This document shows, in pieces, positions 7,977-19,642 of a DNA stretch of 64,000 bases. The DNA comes from Lachnospiraceae bacterium (GTDB lineage Bacteria > Bacillota > Clostridia > Lachnospirales > Lachnospiraceae), in NCBI GenBank assembly GCA_022768745.1, contig JALELK010000033.1, positions 1 to 64,000 on the forward strand, written 5' to 3'. Position numbers and translations under genes: made by a program. Under the pieces are notes generated by a model, which was given only the letters and a program-made list of their open reading frames with translations, was not told the origin of the DNA and made no database searches. How positions within the stretch are numbered: position 1 is the stretch's first letter; every line of letters starts with the position of its first letter.

Positions 7977-8007
7977 GGCAGTGGAATGATTTCCACTGTC
8001 TTTTTTT
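7977..8007 (+). terminator. prfC intrinsic terminator
   Basis: Stem GGCAGTGGAA/TTCCACTGTC with a 4-nt loop (one G-U pair) followed by seven T's. Located about 40 bases after the prfC stop and directly downstream of a consensus promoter. Confidence 0.88.
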
Positions 8008-8055
8008 CGTTCGAAAGCTTTTTCACTTTTATGACAAATAGATGAGTGATTTTTG

Positions 8056-8084
8056 TTGACTTTTATTTTGATTTATAATACTAT
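8056..8084 (+). promoter_or_regulatory. recA promoter
   Basis: TTGACT (8056-8061), 17-nt spacer, TACTAT (8079-8084). A TATAAT at 8074 is closer to the -35 than usual. The SOS box begins 14 bases downstream of the -10. Confidence 0.7.
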
Positions 8085-8097
8085 ATTTACAAGAAAA

Positions 8098-8111
8098 CGA
8101 ACAAAGGTTCG
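8098..8111 (+). promoter_or_regulatory. LexA (SOS) operator upstream of recA
   Basis: CGAAC-AAAG-GTTCG is a perfect 5-bp inverted repeat with a 4-nt centre, matching the Gram-positive CGAAC-N4-GTTCG LexA box. It lies between the -10 and the recA ribosome binding site, so LexA would block initiation or early elongation. Confidence 0.85.
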
Positions 8112-8128
8112 ATTATGGAGGAGAAGAA

Positions 8129-9160
8129 ATGGCAAACGAAGAAAAGTTAAAAGCGCTGGATGCAGCGATTTCCCAGATAGAGAAGCAGTACGGTAAGGGT
8201 TCTGTGATGAAGTTAGGAGACACCAGTAATCAGATGAAGGTGGAGACTGTTCCTACAGGTTCTTTGAGCCTTGATATTGCCTTGGGACAGGGCGGATTGC
8301 CAAAGGGACGTATCATTGAGATTTACGGACCGGAGTCCAGTGGTAAGACCACTGTGGCTTTGCATGCGGTAGCTGAGGTGCAGAAGGCCGGCGGTATTGC
8401 AGGATTTATTGATGCTGAGCATGCCCTTGATCCTGTATATGCAAAAAATATTGGTGTAGACATTGATAATCTTTACATTTCCCAGCCGGACAACGGTGAG
8501 CAGGCTCTTGAGATTACAGAGACTATGGTTCGTTCCGGTGCGGTGGATATTGTGATTGTGGATTCCGTTGCAGCTTTGGTTCCTAAGGCAGAGATTGATG
8601 GGGATATGGGAGATTCCCATGTGGGATTACAGGCCCGTTTGATGTCTCAGGCTTTGCGTAAACTTACTGCAGTTATCAGCAAGTCAAACTGTATTGTTAT
8701 CTTTATCAACCAGCTCCGTGAAAAGGTGGGAGTGATGTTTGGAAATCCGGAGACTACCACAGGTGGTCGTGCTCTGAAATTCTATTCATCTGTGCGCTTG
8801 GATGTCCGCCGTATTGAAGCATTGAAGCAGCAGGGCGAGGTGATTGGTAACCGTACCCGTGTCAAGGTGGTAAAAAACAAAATTGCACCTCCGTTCAGAG
8901 AGGCAGAATTTGACATTATGTTTGGACAGGGGATTTCAAAAGAGGGAGACATCCTGGATATTGCATCCGGTCTTGATATTGTCAATAAATCCGGTGCATG
9001 GTATGCATATCAGGGAGAAAAGATAGGTCAGGGTCGTGAAAATGCAAAGACCTTTTTGAAAGAGCATAAGGATATCTGCGATGAGATCGAGCGTCAGGTA
9101 AGAGCTTACTATGCTCCGGCGGAGGAACCATCGGAGGAGACAGAGACTCCGGAAGAGTAG
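8129..9160 (+). CDS. recA: Recombinase A
   Basis: DNA strand-exchange ATPase and co-protease for LexA. 343 residues. Walker [10 protein letters not shown] at about 67-75, Walker [11 protein letters not shown], loop L2 region [34 protein letters not shown], and an acidic C-terminal tail ([12 protein letters not shown]). The start ATG is preceded by ggagg. SOS box and promoter lie directly upstream; recX follows 4 bases after the stop. Confidence 0.99.
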   Translation: MANEEKLKALDAAISQIEKQYGKGSVMKLGDTSNQMKVETVPTGSLSLDIALGQGGLPKGRIIEIYGPESSGKTTVALHAVAEVQKAGGIAGFIDAEHALDPVYAKNIGVDIDNLYISQPDNGEQALEITETMVRSGAVDIVIVDSVAALVPKAEIDGDMGDSHVGLQARLMSQALRKLTAVISKSNCIVIFINQLREKVGVMFGNPETTTGGRALKFYSSVRLDVRRIEALKQQGEVIGNRTRVKVVKNKIAPPFREAEFDIMFGQGISKEGDILDIASGLDIVNKSGAWYAYQGEKIGQGRENAKTFLKEHKDICDEIERQVRAYYAPAEEPSEETETPEE

Positions 9161-9164
9161 GATT

Positions 9165-9776
9165 ATGGTTTACATTACATCGATTTGTACAATAAAACAA
9201 TACAAAAGAAAGGTCTGCCTTAGTAATGGGGCAGACTTTGTTCTCTATAAAAAAGAATTGGATCGGTTCGGGCTGAAAGAGGAAATGGATTTATCGGACG
9301 AATTGTATCAGCAGATTGTTGAGGAAATCTTTATTCCAAGGGCAAAACGCAGAGCCATGCATTTACTGGAAAAGATGGATCGTTCTGAAAAGCAACTTCG
9401 TTTGAAATTGAAAGATGACGGTTATCCTCCGGAGGCAGTGGAGACGGCCATTGACTATGTGAAGTCTTATCACTATGTGGATGATGAGAGGCTGGCCAGG
9501 TCATACATCCGGTTTTATCAGACCAGCCGCAGTCGGATGCGCCTGATGCAGGACTTGATGAAAAAAGGCATCGACAAAGAGGTAATCCAGCGTTGTATGG
9601 AGGAGGAGAATGAAACCTCGCAAATTGAGATGATACATCGTCTTATGGAAAAGAAACACTATGACAGTAGCAATGCTACCAGGGAGGAAAAGGCGAAAAT
9701 GTACCGCTTTTTGATGCAGCGTGGCTTTCCGTCTTCTGAGATAACAAGGGCTATGGGAGAACTTTGGGAAAATTAG
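9165..9776 (+). CDS. recX: RecX family regulator of RecA
   Basis: Modulates RecA filaments. I place the start at ATG 9165 (MVYITSICTIKQYKRK...), after ggaagagtagga, rather than the ORF-track start at 9111 inside recA. That gives 203 residues. Three-helix repeats typical of RecX are visible: RAMHLLEKMDRSEKQLRLKLKDDGYPPEAVETAIDYV, DDERLARSYIRFYQTSRSRMRLMQDLMKKGI and the C-terminal FLMQRGFPSSEITRAM. The placement directly after recA, probably co-transcribed, supports the call. Confidence 0.93.
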   Translation: MVYITSICTIKQYKRKVCLSNGADFVLYKKELDRFGLKEEMDLSDELYQQIVEEIFIPRAKRRAMHLLEKMDRSEKQLRLKLKDDGYPPEAVETAIDYVKSYHYVDDERLARSYIRFYQTSRSRMRLMQDLMKKGIDKEVIQRCMEEENETSQIEMIHRLMEKKHYDSSNATREEKAKMYRFLMQRGFPSSEITRAMGELWEN

Positions 9777-9806
9777 ATAGAAACTACAAGATTTGGTGGC
9801 AAGTGC

Positions 9807-9835
9807 TTGACAGAATATACAAAGAACGATAAAAT
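9807..9835 (+). promoter_or_regulatory. rny promoter
   Basis: TTGACA (9807-9812), 17-nt spacer, TAAAAT (9830-9835), in the gap between recX and rny. Confidence 0.75.
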
Positions 9836-9913
9836 TTATGTGTTGTATTTATATGCAAATTAGTAATTTTTCGTGTTATATATACAATAAAATTTCATAA
9901 AGGAGGTGCTCCT

Positions 9914-11458
9914 GTGCAGGCGATTATAGCTGTGATTGTGACGTTAGTTGTTGCAGTTCCGGTGTCTCTTGCCATTGCCAATGCTTACTATAAGAGCAAT
10001 TCTTCAAAGAAGATTGGTAGTGCTGAGGACAGAGCTCGTGAGATTATTGACGAGGCGGTAAAGACAGCAGAGACAAAGAAGCGCGAAGCTCTCTTGGAGG
10101 CAAAGGAAGAGTCATTAAAGACTAAGAATGAGTTGGACAAAGAGATTCGTGAGCGCAGAGCAGAGATTCAGCGAAATGAGCATCGAGTTCTTCAGAAAGA
10201 AGAAAATCTGGACAAGAAGCTCGACGCATTGGAAAAGAGAGAAGCTGAATACAATGCAAAGGAACAGGCGATTAACAAGCAGAAGGAAGAAGTCGCAAAG
10301 CTTAATCAGCAGAGAGTACAGGAACTAGAAAGAATCTCAGGATTAACCTCCGAACAAGCAAAAGAATTTCTTTTAAAGACTGTTGAAGAAGATGTAAAAC
10401 TTGATACAGCAAAGCTGATCAAGGAATCCGTTGCTCAGGCAAAGGAAGAAGCAAACAAGAAAGCCAGAGACATTGTTGTCACCGCTATTCAGAAGTGTGC
10501 TGCAGACCATGTGGCAGAGACCACCATATCTGTAGTACAGCTTCCAAGTGATGAGATGAAGGGAAGAATTATCGGTCGTGAGGGACGTAATATCCGTACC
10601 CTTGAGACACTGACAGGAGTTGAGTTGATTATTGATGATACTCCGGAAGCTGTAATCCTTTCCGCATTCGATCCGGTGAGACGAGAGGTAGCAAGAATTG
10701 CCTTGGAGAAGCTGATTGTAGACGGACGTATTCATCCGGCTAGAATTGAGGAGATGGTTGAGAAGGCTCAGAAAGAAGTTGAGACTTTGATTCGTGAAGA
10801 AGGTGAGGCAGCTACACTTGAAGTTGGCGTACATGGAATTCACCCTGAGTTGGTAAAACTCTTAGGAAAGATGAGATATCGTACCAGTTATGGTCAAAAC
10901 GTGTTAAAGCATTCTATCGAAGTTGCTCAGTTGGCAGGTTTGCTGGCTGCTGAAATTGGTGTGGATGTGAGAACTGCAAAACGTGCAGGTTTGCTCCACG
11001 ATATTGGTAAAGCAGTTGACCGTGAAATGGAAGGCTCTCATATTCAGTTAGGTGTTGAACTTTGTAAACGATACAAGGAATCACCGATTGTAATTAATGC
11101 GGTGGAAGCTCACCATGGTGACGTGGAACCGGAATCATTGATTGCATGCTTAGTACAGGCTGCTGATACCATCAGCGCAGCCAGACCGGGTGCAAGACGT
11201 GAGACGTTAGAGGCATATTCAAACAGATTACAACAGTTAGAAGAAATCACCGATGGATTTAAAGGTGTTGAAAAATCTTTTGCTATTCAGGCAGGTAGAG
11301 AGGTTCGAGTTATGGTAGTTCCTGAACAGGTTAACGATGCCGAGATGGTATTGTTGGCTAGGGATATTTCAAAGAGGATTGAATCTGAACTTGATTATCC
11401 GGGACAGATTAAGGTTAATGTCATTCGTGAATCACGAGTAACTGACTATGCGAAATAA
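9914..11458 (+). CDS. rny: Ribonuclease Y
   Basis: Membrane-anchored endoribonuclease that initiates bulk mRNA decay. 514 residues. N-terminal membrane helix (about 1-23), long coiled coil (about 30-150), KH domain with [13 protein letters not shown] near 220, and HD domain with [13 protein letters not shown]...LLHDIGKA around 335-370 carrying the metal-binding H-D pair. GTG start with aggaggtg 4 bases upstream. Monocistronic between its own promoter and a strong terminator. Confidence 0.98.
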   Translation: MQAIIAVIVTLVVAVPVSLAIANAYYKSNSSKKIGSAEDRAREIIDEAVKTAETKKREALLEAKEESLKTKNELDKEIRERRAEIQRNEHRVLQKEENLDKKLDALEKREAEYNAKEQAINKQKEEVAKLNQQRVQELERISGLTSEQAKEFLLKTVEEDVKLDTAKLIKESVAQAKEEANKKARDIVVTAIQKCAADHVAETTISVVQLPSDEMKGRIIGREGRNIRTLETLTGVELIIDDTPEAVILSAFDPVRREVARIALEKLIVDGRIHPARIEEMVEKAQKEVETLIREEGEAATLEVGVHGIHPELVKLLGKMRYRTSYGQNVLKHSIEVAQLAGLLAAEIGVDVRTAKRAGLLHDIGKAVDREMEGSHIQLGVELCKRYKESPIVINAVEAHHGDVEPESLIACLVQAADTISAARPGARRETLEAYSNRLQQLEEITDGFKGVEKSFAIQAGREVRVMVVPEQVNDAEMVLLARDISKRIESELDYPGQIKVNVIRESRVTDYAK

Positions 11459-11469
11459 CAAGAGACTAA

Positions 11470-11507
11470 GGGGTCAGGCCAAAAGGTCTGGCCCCGTTAT
11501 TATTTTA
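11470..11507 (+). terminator. rny terminator, GGGGTCAG-type hairpin
   Basis: GGGGTCAGGCC-AAAA-GGTCTGGCCCC, an 11-bp stem with two G-U pairs, then a T-rich stretch (gttattatttta). Its core resembles the hairpin at 15468. Confidence 0.88.
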
Positions 11508-11519
11508 TGAGGAATTATT

Positions 11520-12068
11520 ATGGAACATGTGGAATTAGAAAAAAGAGAACGGGTCTATGAAGGCTCAATATTGGATGTCTACGCGGATACGGTACGTCTC
11601 CCAAACGGAGGAGTGGAACACTGGGATTTCGTAAGTCATAGGAAAGGGGCTGCGGCAGTGTTGCCGGTTTTGCCGGACGGAAAAATAATTTTGGTGAACC
11701 AATACAGACATGCATTAGAGAGGATGACTTGGGAGGTTCCGGCGGGATGTAGAGACAGCGTAGAGGAGTCAACGCTTATTTGTGCCACCAGAGAGTTGGA
11801 GGAGGAAACCGGTTATCGTTCCAATCAGATAACGCCATTGTTATCCTTGAAATCCACAGTGGCTTTTTGCGATGAAATGATAGATGTATACCTGGCCAAG
11901 GATTTGATGCCCGGGGAACAGCATTTGGATGAGGCAGAAAATATTGAGGTGAAGGCATGGAATTTGGAGGACGCCCTGGCAGAAATCTACGCCGGAAGAT
12001 TTCAGGATGCAAAGACTGTTGCAGCGATTTTGGCTTATAAAGTTATGCTTGCAGAGGGACAGGAATAA
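11520..12068 (+). CDS. nudF: Nudix hydrolase, ADP-ribose pyrophosphatase
   Basis: Hydrolyses ADP-ribose or related nucleotide sugars to AMP and a sugar phosphate. 182 residues. The Nudix box GCRDSVEESTLICATRELEEETGY (about residues 77-100) has all catalytic residues (REXXEE). The N-terminus EKRERVYEGSILDVYADTVRLPNG is typical of the NudF/YqkG type. Followed by spoIIM, the neighbourhood seen in many Clostridia. Exact substrate is inferred from the family. Confidence 0.93.
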   Translation: MEHVELEKRERVYEGSILDVYADTVRLPNGGVEHWDFVSHRKGAAAVLPVLPDGKIILVNQYRHALERMTWEVPAGCRDSVEESTLICATRELEEETGYRSNQITPLLSLKSTVAFCDEMIDVYLAKDLMPGEQHLDEAENIEVKAWNLEDALAEIYAGRFQDAKTVAAILAYKVMLAEGQE

Positions 12069-12073
12069 TCCTT

Positions 12074-12117
12074 AGGTTCTGTCATAAGATGTTATATAAC
12101 AAGATAGGACAGGACCT
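12074..12117 (+). promoter_or_regulatory. Hairpin overlapping the spoIIM ribosome binding site
   Basis: AGGTTCTGTC (12074-12083) pairs with GACAGGACCT (12108-12117), a 10-bp stem with one G-U pair. The loop contains the palindrome GTTATATAAC. The right arm holds the only purine-rich ribosome binding candidate (aggacaggac) before the ATG at 12120, so folding would hide it. Confidence 0.55.
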
Positions 12118-12119
12118 CT

Positions 12120-12734
12120 ATGAAAAATTATACTTATTATGATGCATATCACAGACCAAGAAAAGTACCCGGCTATTTTTTTCAGAAATGCTTTGGTGGA
12201 AAAAGTGGTATTTTTCTTGTGTCTTTTTTTATTGCCATTATTTTGGGAAAAATATTTTTGTGGGATGAGATTGGCAAATATGGAAGTTATAACGTGAAGA
12301 GTATCGGAAAGGTAAATGCCGGAACTATGGATATCTGGGGATTGTTCGGGTATCTGGTTTTGCAGAGAGGAGAACTTTTGGGTGTACTGATTCTGGCAGG
12401 ATTTACGAGACTGAAAAAGGCAGTTTATTATTTGTGCAGTGGAGCAGTGGGATGCTTTATGGGGATTTTGATGTTGTCCTTCTTTCGTTCCTTTGGGTGG
12501 AAAGGAATTCCATTGTTGGTGGTTTCACTGATTCCCCAATGGGTGATTTATGTAATGTTATTTGAATTTCTCTGGTGGATTTTTGTGGGAAGTGAAAAAG
12601 AACGAAAACTATCCAGAGGCTGGGCTGTTTTATGTGGGATAGGAGTGGCTTGTCTTTTTCTCTGTGGTATTTATCTGGAATGTTTTGTGAATCCTCTTTT
12701 AATTGGATATACAAAAAGTTTTCTCTCAATATAA
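12120..12734 (+). CDS. spoIIM: Stage II sporulation protein M-like membrane protein
   Basis: 204 residues, hydrophobic. Membrane segments at about 30-48, 75-95, 105-122, 133-152 and 176-197. The C-terminal GIYLECFVNPLL resembles the conserved end of SpoIIM proteins (ES-x-VNP). In Firmicutes spoIIM sits near nudF/xerD/fur, and here it directly follows nudF. SpoIIM is part of the DMP complex that thins septal peptidoglycan during engulfment. Sequence identity to the family is only moderate by eye, so the call rests partly on context. Confidence 0.75.
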   Translation: MKNYTYYDAYHRPRKVPGYFFQKCFGGKSGIFLVSFFIAIILGKIFLWDEIGKYGSYNVKSIGKVNAGTMDIWGLFGYLVLQRGELLGVLILAGFTRLKKAVYYLCSGAVGCFMGILMLSFFRSFGWKGIPLLVVSLIPQWVIYVMLFEFLWWIFVGSEKERKLSRGWAVLCGIGVACLFLCGIYLECFVNPLLIGYTKSFLSI

Positions 12735-12769
12735 AACTCCCCTGAGGGATAAACCGACAAGGGAGTTTG
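12733..12769. terminator. Probable bidirectional terminator between spoIIM and aroF
   Basis: AAACTCCC (12734-12741) and GGGAGTTT (12761-12768) form a stem around a 19-nt loop. T-tracts are short on both sides. It lies between two convergent genes. Confidence 0.55.
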
Positions 12770-12804
12770 TTGGAAACGTAATATTATATTGTAATTGCTA
12801 TTGG

Positions 12805-13839
12805 CTATTTGTTGAGTTCAGCAATGGTGTAAAGCAACTGTTTGGAATCTTCCCAACCGAGACAAGGGTCGGTAATGGATTTGCCATAAACATGGTGGTC
12901 AGAAATTTTCTGACATCCCTCTTCGATGTAGCTTTCAATCATAACACCTTTTACAAGATTCTTTACATCGGAAGAGAACAGACGGCTGGTCATAACCTCT
13001 CTTACAATACGAATCTGCTGTTTGAACTGCTTGTTTGAGTTAGAGTGGTTGGCATCCACAATGGTTGCCGGATTTACCAACTCCATAGATAGGTACATGT
13101 CTGACAGACGAACCAAATCCTCATAGTGATAATTCTGTACACAGTTGCCATGCTTGCTGACGGCTCCGCGAAGGATTGTGTGGGCAAGAGGATTTCCTGT
13201 GGTGCGAACCTCATAACCTGAAAAGGTAAAGTGATGAGGATGCTGTGCGGCATATACGGAATTTAACATAACAGAGAAATCTCCACTGGTTGGATTTTTC
13301 ATACCGGATGCCACATCAAAACCACTGACGGTAAGACGGTGGTGCTGGTCCTCCACAGAACGTGCTCCGATGGCTACATAGGAGAGAAGGTCCTCTACAT
13401 AGCCCCAGTTTTCAGGGTAGAGCATTTCGTCGGCACAGGTTAACTCCGTCTCTGCAATCGCTCTGAGATGCATTTTTCTCATGGCAATTAAACCTTCCAC
13501 CATATCCGGTGCTTTGGTTGGATCCGGCTGGGATGCAATTCCTTTGTAGCCGGAACCTGTGGTACGAGGCTTGTTTGTGTAAATACGTGGAATGATAAGT
13601 ACCCGGTCTTTGATTTCTTCCTGTATTGGGGCCAGACGGCTTACATAGTCAATAACAGAATCCTCGCTATCAGCGGAACATGGACCGATAATAGCTAACA
13701 CGCGGTTATCCTTTCCACAAATAATATCTGAAATTTGTCGGTCCCTGTCGGCTTTGATGGCTTTCATCTCCGGGGTCATAGCATACTCCTGCTGAATCTC
13801 TTCGGGACTCGGCATTGGTTTTAAGTAAGTGAAACTCAT
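12805..13839 (-). CDS. aroF: 3-deoxy-7-phosphoheptulonate synthase (class I DAHP synthase)
   Basis: First step of the shikimate pathway: PEP plus erythrose 4-phosphate to DAHP. I start at the ATG giving MSFTYLKPMPSPEE (10 residues inside the ORF track), because aaaggag sits 11 bases upstream; this yields 344 residues. Motifs GPCSADS, RIYTNKPRTTGSGYKG, GARSVEDQHHR and VDANHSNSNKQ are those of the AroF/G/H type. Which aromatic amino acid feeds back on it cannot be judged. Single gene with its own promoter; convergent with spoIIM. Confidence 0.96.
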   Translation of the reverse strand: MSFTYLKPMPSPEEIQQEYAMTPEMKAIKADRDRQISDIICGKDNRVLAIIGPCSADSEDSVIDYVSRLAPIQEEIKDRVLIIPRIYTNKPRTTGSGYKGIASQPDPTKAPDMVEGLIAMRKMHLRAIAETELTCADEMLYPENWGYVEDLLSYVAIGARSVEDQHHRLTVSGFDVASGMKNPTSGDFSVMLNSVYAAQHPHHFTFSGYEVRTTGNPLAHTILRGAVSKHGNCVQNYHYEDLVRLSDMYLSMELVNPATIVDANHSNSNKQFKQQIRIVREVMTSRLFSSDVKNLVKGVMIESYIEEGCQKISDHHVYGKSITDPCLGWEDSKQLLYTIAELNK

Positions 13840-13875
13840 AGTGCTTATTCTCCTTTGTAATTCATACAACTTTTA

Positions 13876-13904
13876 ATGATATAAGAAATTAAATCCGGTG
13901 TCAA
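13876..13904 (-). promoter_or_regulatory. aroF promoter
   Basis: Read on the minus strand: TTGACA, 17-nt spacer, TATCAT, about 30 bases before the ribosome binding site. No T-box or attenuator fits in the short leader. Confidence 0.8.
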
Positions 13905-13985
13905 ACCTTGAGGGACGGAGACGTTGAAGTTCCCAGACAAAAGGCTTTACCGGTTTAACTGGATAAAATTAGCAGGCACAGAACA

Positions 13986-14014
13986 TTGACTTTGTGTAAG
14001 TTTTTTGGTAACAT
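13986..14014 (+). promoter_or_regulatory. tRNA-Arg promoter
   Basis: TTGACT (13986-13991), 17-nt spacer, TAACAT (14009-14014), ending 16 bases before the mature tRNA 5' end. Confidence 0.7.
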
Positions 14015-14030
14015 TTATAGCTGTAGGTTT

Positions 14031-14104
14031 GTAGGCGTAGCGTAGCTGGATAACGCATCGGACTCCGACTCCGAAGATCGCTGGTTCGAATCCAGTCGTC
14101 TACA
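14031..14104 (+). tRNA. tRNA-Arg (anticodon CCG)
   Basis: Acceptor stem GTAGGCG/CGTCTAC with one G-U pair, D arm GCGTAGCTGGATAACGC, anticodon stem TCGGA/TCCGA with loop CTCCGAC giving anticodon CCG (14065-14067), and T arm CTGGTTCGAATCCAG. Discriminator A at 14104. CCA is not encoded. A T-run follows and may end the transcript. It reads the CGG codon, which is uncommon in this window's genes. Confidence 0.95.
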
Positions 14105-14157
14105 TTTTTTTGATGATATAACGTGATGTTTTGATATATATGGAGGATATTGTAAGT

Positions 14158-15441
14158 ATGGACAAGGTGAAAGACTTTTTTCAGAAGATAAAGATAGATA
14201 AATTATTTGTTTTTTGTAAAAAAAATGTGAGATATTTTGGAGCTGTAGCCGTATTTGTAGCGATTGTTTTGATTTTGGCATTTGGGACAAAGAGCAGTAG
14301 TAGTACTTCTTCTTCAAAGAAGGATCCTACCGCCGGAGCATATCAGAACTATGTGGAAAGCGATGACAAGGAAATCAACGAATTGATTAAGAATTACTTC
14401 AAGTACTATGCCAAGGGTGATACGGATTCGTTGAAAAAGATAGCGACACCGATTTCTGATTCTGAAGTGAGCTATATTCAGTTCTACAGTCAGTATATTG
14501 AAAAGTATCAGAAGTTAAAGGTATACACCAAGGGCGGAACAGAAGAGGGCTCTTATCTCTGCTCTGTTTACTTGCAGCTGAAATTTAAGGATATTGATAC
14601 ACCTGTGGCAGGTTTGGATTTCTTCTATCTGCAGACCAACGAAGACGGAAAACTTTATATTAACAATATCTATAGTTCTTTCAATCAGGCCAATGGTGAA
14701 TTTGATATGGACACAGATGTAGCTTCACTGATTGCGGCTTTTGAACAGCAGGATGACGTGCTGGCATTGCAGGCGAAGGTTCAAAAGGAATGCAATGAGG
14801 CGATGTTGTCCGATGAAAAGCTGAACACATTTGTAAATGGTACCTTACAGCAGGCTATTGCAAAGTGGGCAACGGACTATAAGGATTCTGTAGCAAAGGC
14901 TGCAGAGGAGGCTGAGGCTGCGAAGAAGGCAGAAAAAGAAGAGGCAGCGAAGAAGAAGCAGGAGGCAAAGGCTGCAAAAGAGGCAGAAAAGAAAGCCGAA
15001 GAGGAGAAAGCAAATGCTACTACAAAAGTAGCTAATGATAAAATCAATGTCAGGGATTCCGCATCAGAGGATGGCAATAAATTAGGTCAGCTGGAGAAGG
15101 GGCAGGAAGTGACCTGCTACGCAGTGGAAAATGGTTGGGCTAAAATTGATTATAACGGAACGACAGCATATGTGAAGGCTGATTTCCTTTCGGACAAGGA
15201 TAGCGGAAGTGATGAGACTGCTTCTGATAATCAGGATGACAGCACACAGGCACAGCAGGGAAGTACCATTACCCTTTCAGATACCATTAATGTACGTGAG
15301 AGTATGAGTGAGACAGCATCCAAGGTTGCAGTTGCTTATGCAGGAGAACAGATTACCATTGTGCAGGAATATGCAGAGGGCTGGTCTAAAGTTTCTTATA
15401 ATGGCAAAGAGGGATACTGCAAAACCGAACTTCTTAAATAA
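14158..15441 (+). CDS. Membrane-anchored protein with two bacterial SH3 domains
   Basis: Not recognised as a named protein. Start at ATG 14158 (MDKVKDFFQK) is preferred over 14131 because ggagg lies 11 bases upstream; 427 residues. A membrane helix at about 28-46 follows a basic N-terminus, so the bulk is outside the cell. Next comes an NTF2-like alpha/beta region (about 70-195: INELIKNYFKYYAKGDTDSLKKI), an alanine/lysine/glutamate helix (about 235-285), and two SH3b domains separated by an acidic linker. The SH3b units start KINVRDSASEDGNKLG and INVRESMSETASKVA. SH3b domains commonly bind cell-wall peptides. Probably an envelope sensor or wall-binding protein; substrate unknown. Confidence 0.8.
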   Translation: MDKVKDFFQKIKIDKLFVFCKKNVRYFGAVAVFVAIVLILAFGTKSSSSTSSSKKDPTAGAYQNYVESDDKEINELIKNYFKYYAKGDTDSLKKIATPISDSEVSYIQFYSQYIEKYQKLKVYTKGGTEEGSYLCSVYLQLKFKDIDTPVAGLDFFYLQTNEDGKLYINNIYSSFNQANGEFDMDTDVASLIAAFEQQDDVLALQAKVQKECNEAMLSDEKLNTFVNGTLQQAIAKWATDYKDSVAKAAEEAEAAKKAEKEEAAKKKQEAKAAKEAEKKAEEEKANATTKVANDKINVRDSASEDGNKLGQLEKGQEVTCYAVENGWAKIDYNGTTAYVKADFLSDKDSGSDETASDNQDDSTQAQQGSTITLSDTINVRESMSETASKVAVAYAGEQITIVQEYAEGWSKVSYNGKEGYCKTELLK

Positions 15442-15467
15442 AGGACAAACACAAAGCGGATAAGCGT

Positions 15468-15498
15468 AAGGGGTCAGACTGAAAGGTCTGACCCTTTA
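15468..15498 (+). terminator. GGGGTCAG-type hairpin, terminator of the SH3b gene
   Basis: AAGGGGTCAGAC-TGAAA-GGTCTGACCCTTT, a stem of 11 or more bp with a short T-run. Its core is nearly identical to the rny terminator at 11470. Confidence 0.8.
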
Positions 15499-15520
15499 GT
15501 GGCTAAGAGGAGATATGTGT

Positions 15521-16234
15521 ATGGATGCGGAAGGAATTCGCCTGAATAAGTTTTTGAGCGAGGCAGGGGTGTGCTCCAGGAGAGAGGCAGACAGACAGAT
15601 TGAAAATGGTCAGGTCAGGATTAATGGCAAAATTGCTACCATGGGACAACGGGTTTTCCCTACAGATGTGGTGGAATACAAGGAAAAAGAAATCTTTACA
15701 AAACCGAAACCGGTATTACTTCTGTTTAATAAACCAAAGGGGATTGTGTGTACTGCCGAAAAGAGAGAAAAGAATAATATAGTGGACTATATTCATTATC
15801 CCACCAGATTATACCCGGTGGGAAGGTTGGACAAAGATTCCAGGGGATTGATTCTTATGACGAATCAGGGTGATTTAGTCAATAAAATTATGAGGGGCAG
15901 ATATGGCCATGAAAAGGAGTACATTGTCCGGGTGGAAAAACCGGTGACTTCAGACTTTATAGAGGAAATGAAAAAGGGAGTTTACCTTTCAGAATTGAAG
16001 GTTACTACCCGGCCTTGCCAAGTGGAAAAACTCTCTAAATTTACCTTTCGGATTATTCTGACCCAGGGATTAAATCGCCAGATTCGACGTATGTGTCAGG
16101 AGTTTGGTTATCACGTCAGAGATTTGCAACGGGTTCGTATTATGAATCTGTTGGTGGATGGTATTAAAGAAGGGGAGTATCGGGAGATACAACCGGAGGA
16201 ATATGAAAAACTAAATCAATTGTTGGGGGAGTAG
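15521..16234 (+). CDS. rluF: 23S rRNA pseudouridine synthase, RluF type
   Basis: Isomerises a uridine in 23S rRNA to pseudouridine (U2604 in E. coli). 237 residues from ATG 15521, which has gaggag at 8 bases; the ATG at 15515 is too close to it. N-terminal S4 domain (about 5-60, RLNKFLSEAGVCSRREADRQI) and catalytic domain with GRLDKDSRGL around residue 104-113 (catalytic Asp) and QGLNRQIRRMCQEFGYHV. The RIMN block and overall order resemble E. coli RluF rather than RluB/RluE. ligA follows after 3 bases. Confidence 0.9.
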   Translation: MDAEGIRLNKFLSEAGVCSRREADRQIENGQVRINGKIATMGQRVFPTDVVEYKEKEIFTKPKPVLLLFNKPKGIVCTAEKREKNNIVDYIHYPTRLYPVGRLDKDSRGLILMTNQGDLVNKIMRGRYGHEKEYIVRVEKPVTSDFIEEMKKGVYLSELKVTTRPCQVEKLSKFTFRIILTQGLNRQIRRMCQEFGYHVRDLQRVRIMNLLVDGIKEGEYREIQPEEYEKLNQLLGE

Positions 16235-19169
<2,935 letters not shown>

Positions 19170-19238
19170 AAAAATCTTTCCCATTTGAAAATATTCTGAT
19201 ATACTAACCTTAGTATTATGGTATAGGAGGCTAATGAA

Positions 19239-19616
19239 ATGGCAGACGATAGAAAAAGTTTTATAATTAAAGAGGATGCAAACGGTGGCGTTAACATTGC
19301 AGACGAAGTAGTGGCAATTATCGCAGGACTGGCAGCTACTGAGGTGGAGGGAGTTGCTTCTTTGGCAGGAAATCTCACCAATGAGGTTATCAGCAAGGCC
19401 GGTGCAAACAAGTTGGCAAAAGGGGTAAAGGTTCTCTCTGTGGACGATGGCAAGTTGGCTGTACGTATGTCAGTAAACATTTCATTTGGATATGAGATTC
19501 CAAAGATTTGCCAGCAGATTCAGGAAAAGGTAAAGTCCTCCATTGAAAACATGACAGGACTTGAGGTGGCAAGTGTGGATATCAAGATTGCCGCTGTCAG
19601 CGTAGATAATGAATAG
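19239..19616 (+). CDS. Asp23/Gls24 family envelope stress protein
   Basis: 125 residues, typical of the Asp23/YloU family: ADDRKSFIIKEDANGGVNIADEVVAIIAGLAATEVEGVASLAGN, then a strand-rich half ending EVASVDIKIAAVSV. Members are abundant membrane-associated proteins linked to cell-envelope stress. Its position just before nusB is common in Clostridia. Ribosome binding site ataggagg lies 8 bases before the ATG. A short terminator follows. Confidence 0.93.
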   Translation: MADDRKSFIIKEDANGGVNIADEVVAIIAGLAATEVEGVASLAGNLTNEVISKAGANKLAKGVKVLSVDDGKLAVRMSVNISFGYEIPKICQQIQEKVKSSIENMTGLEVASVDIKIAAVSVDNE

Positions 19617-19642
19617 ACCTTTTGTTTTTTGAAAAGATAGAG

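Noticed and set aside
12703-13038. ORF 12703-13038 on the plus strand
   Set aside because: Antisense to aroF and without a family match; a shadow ORF.
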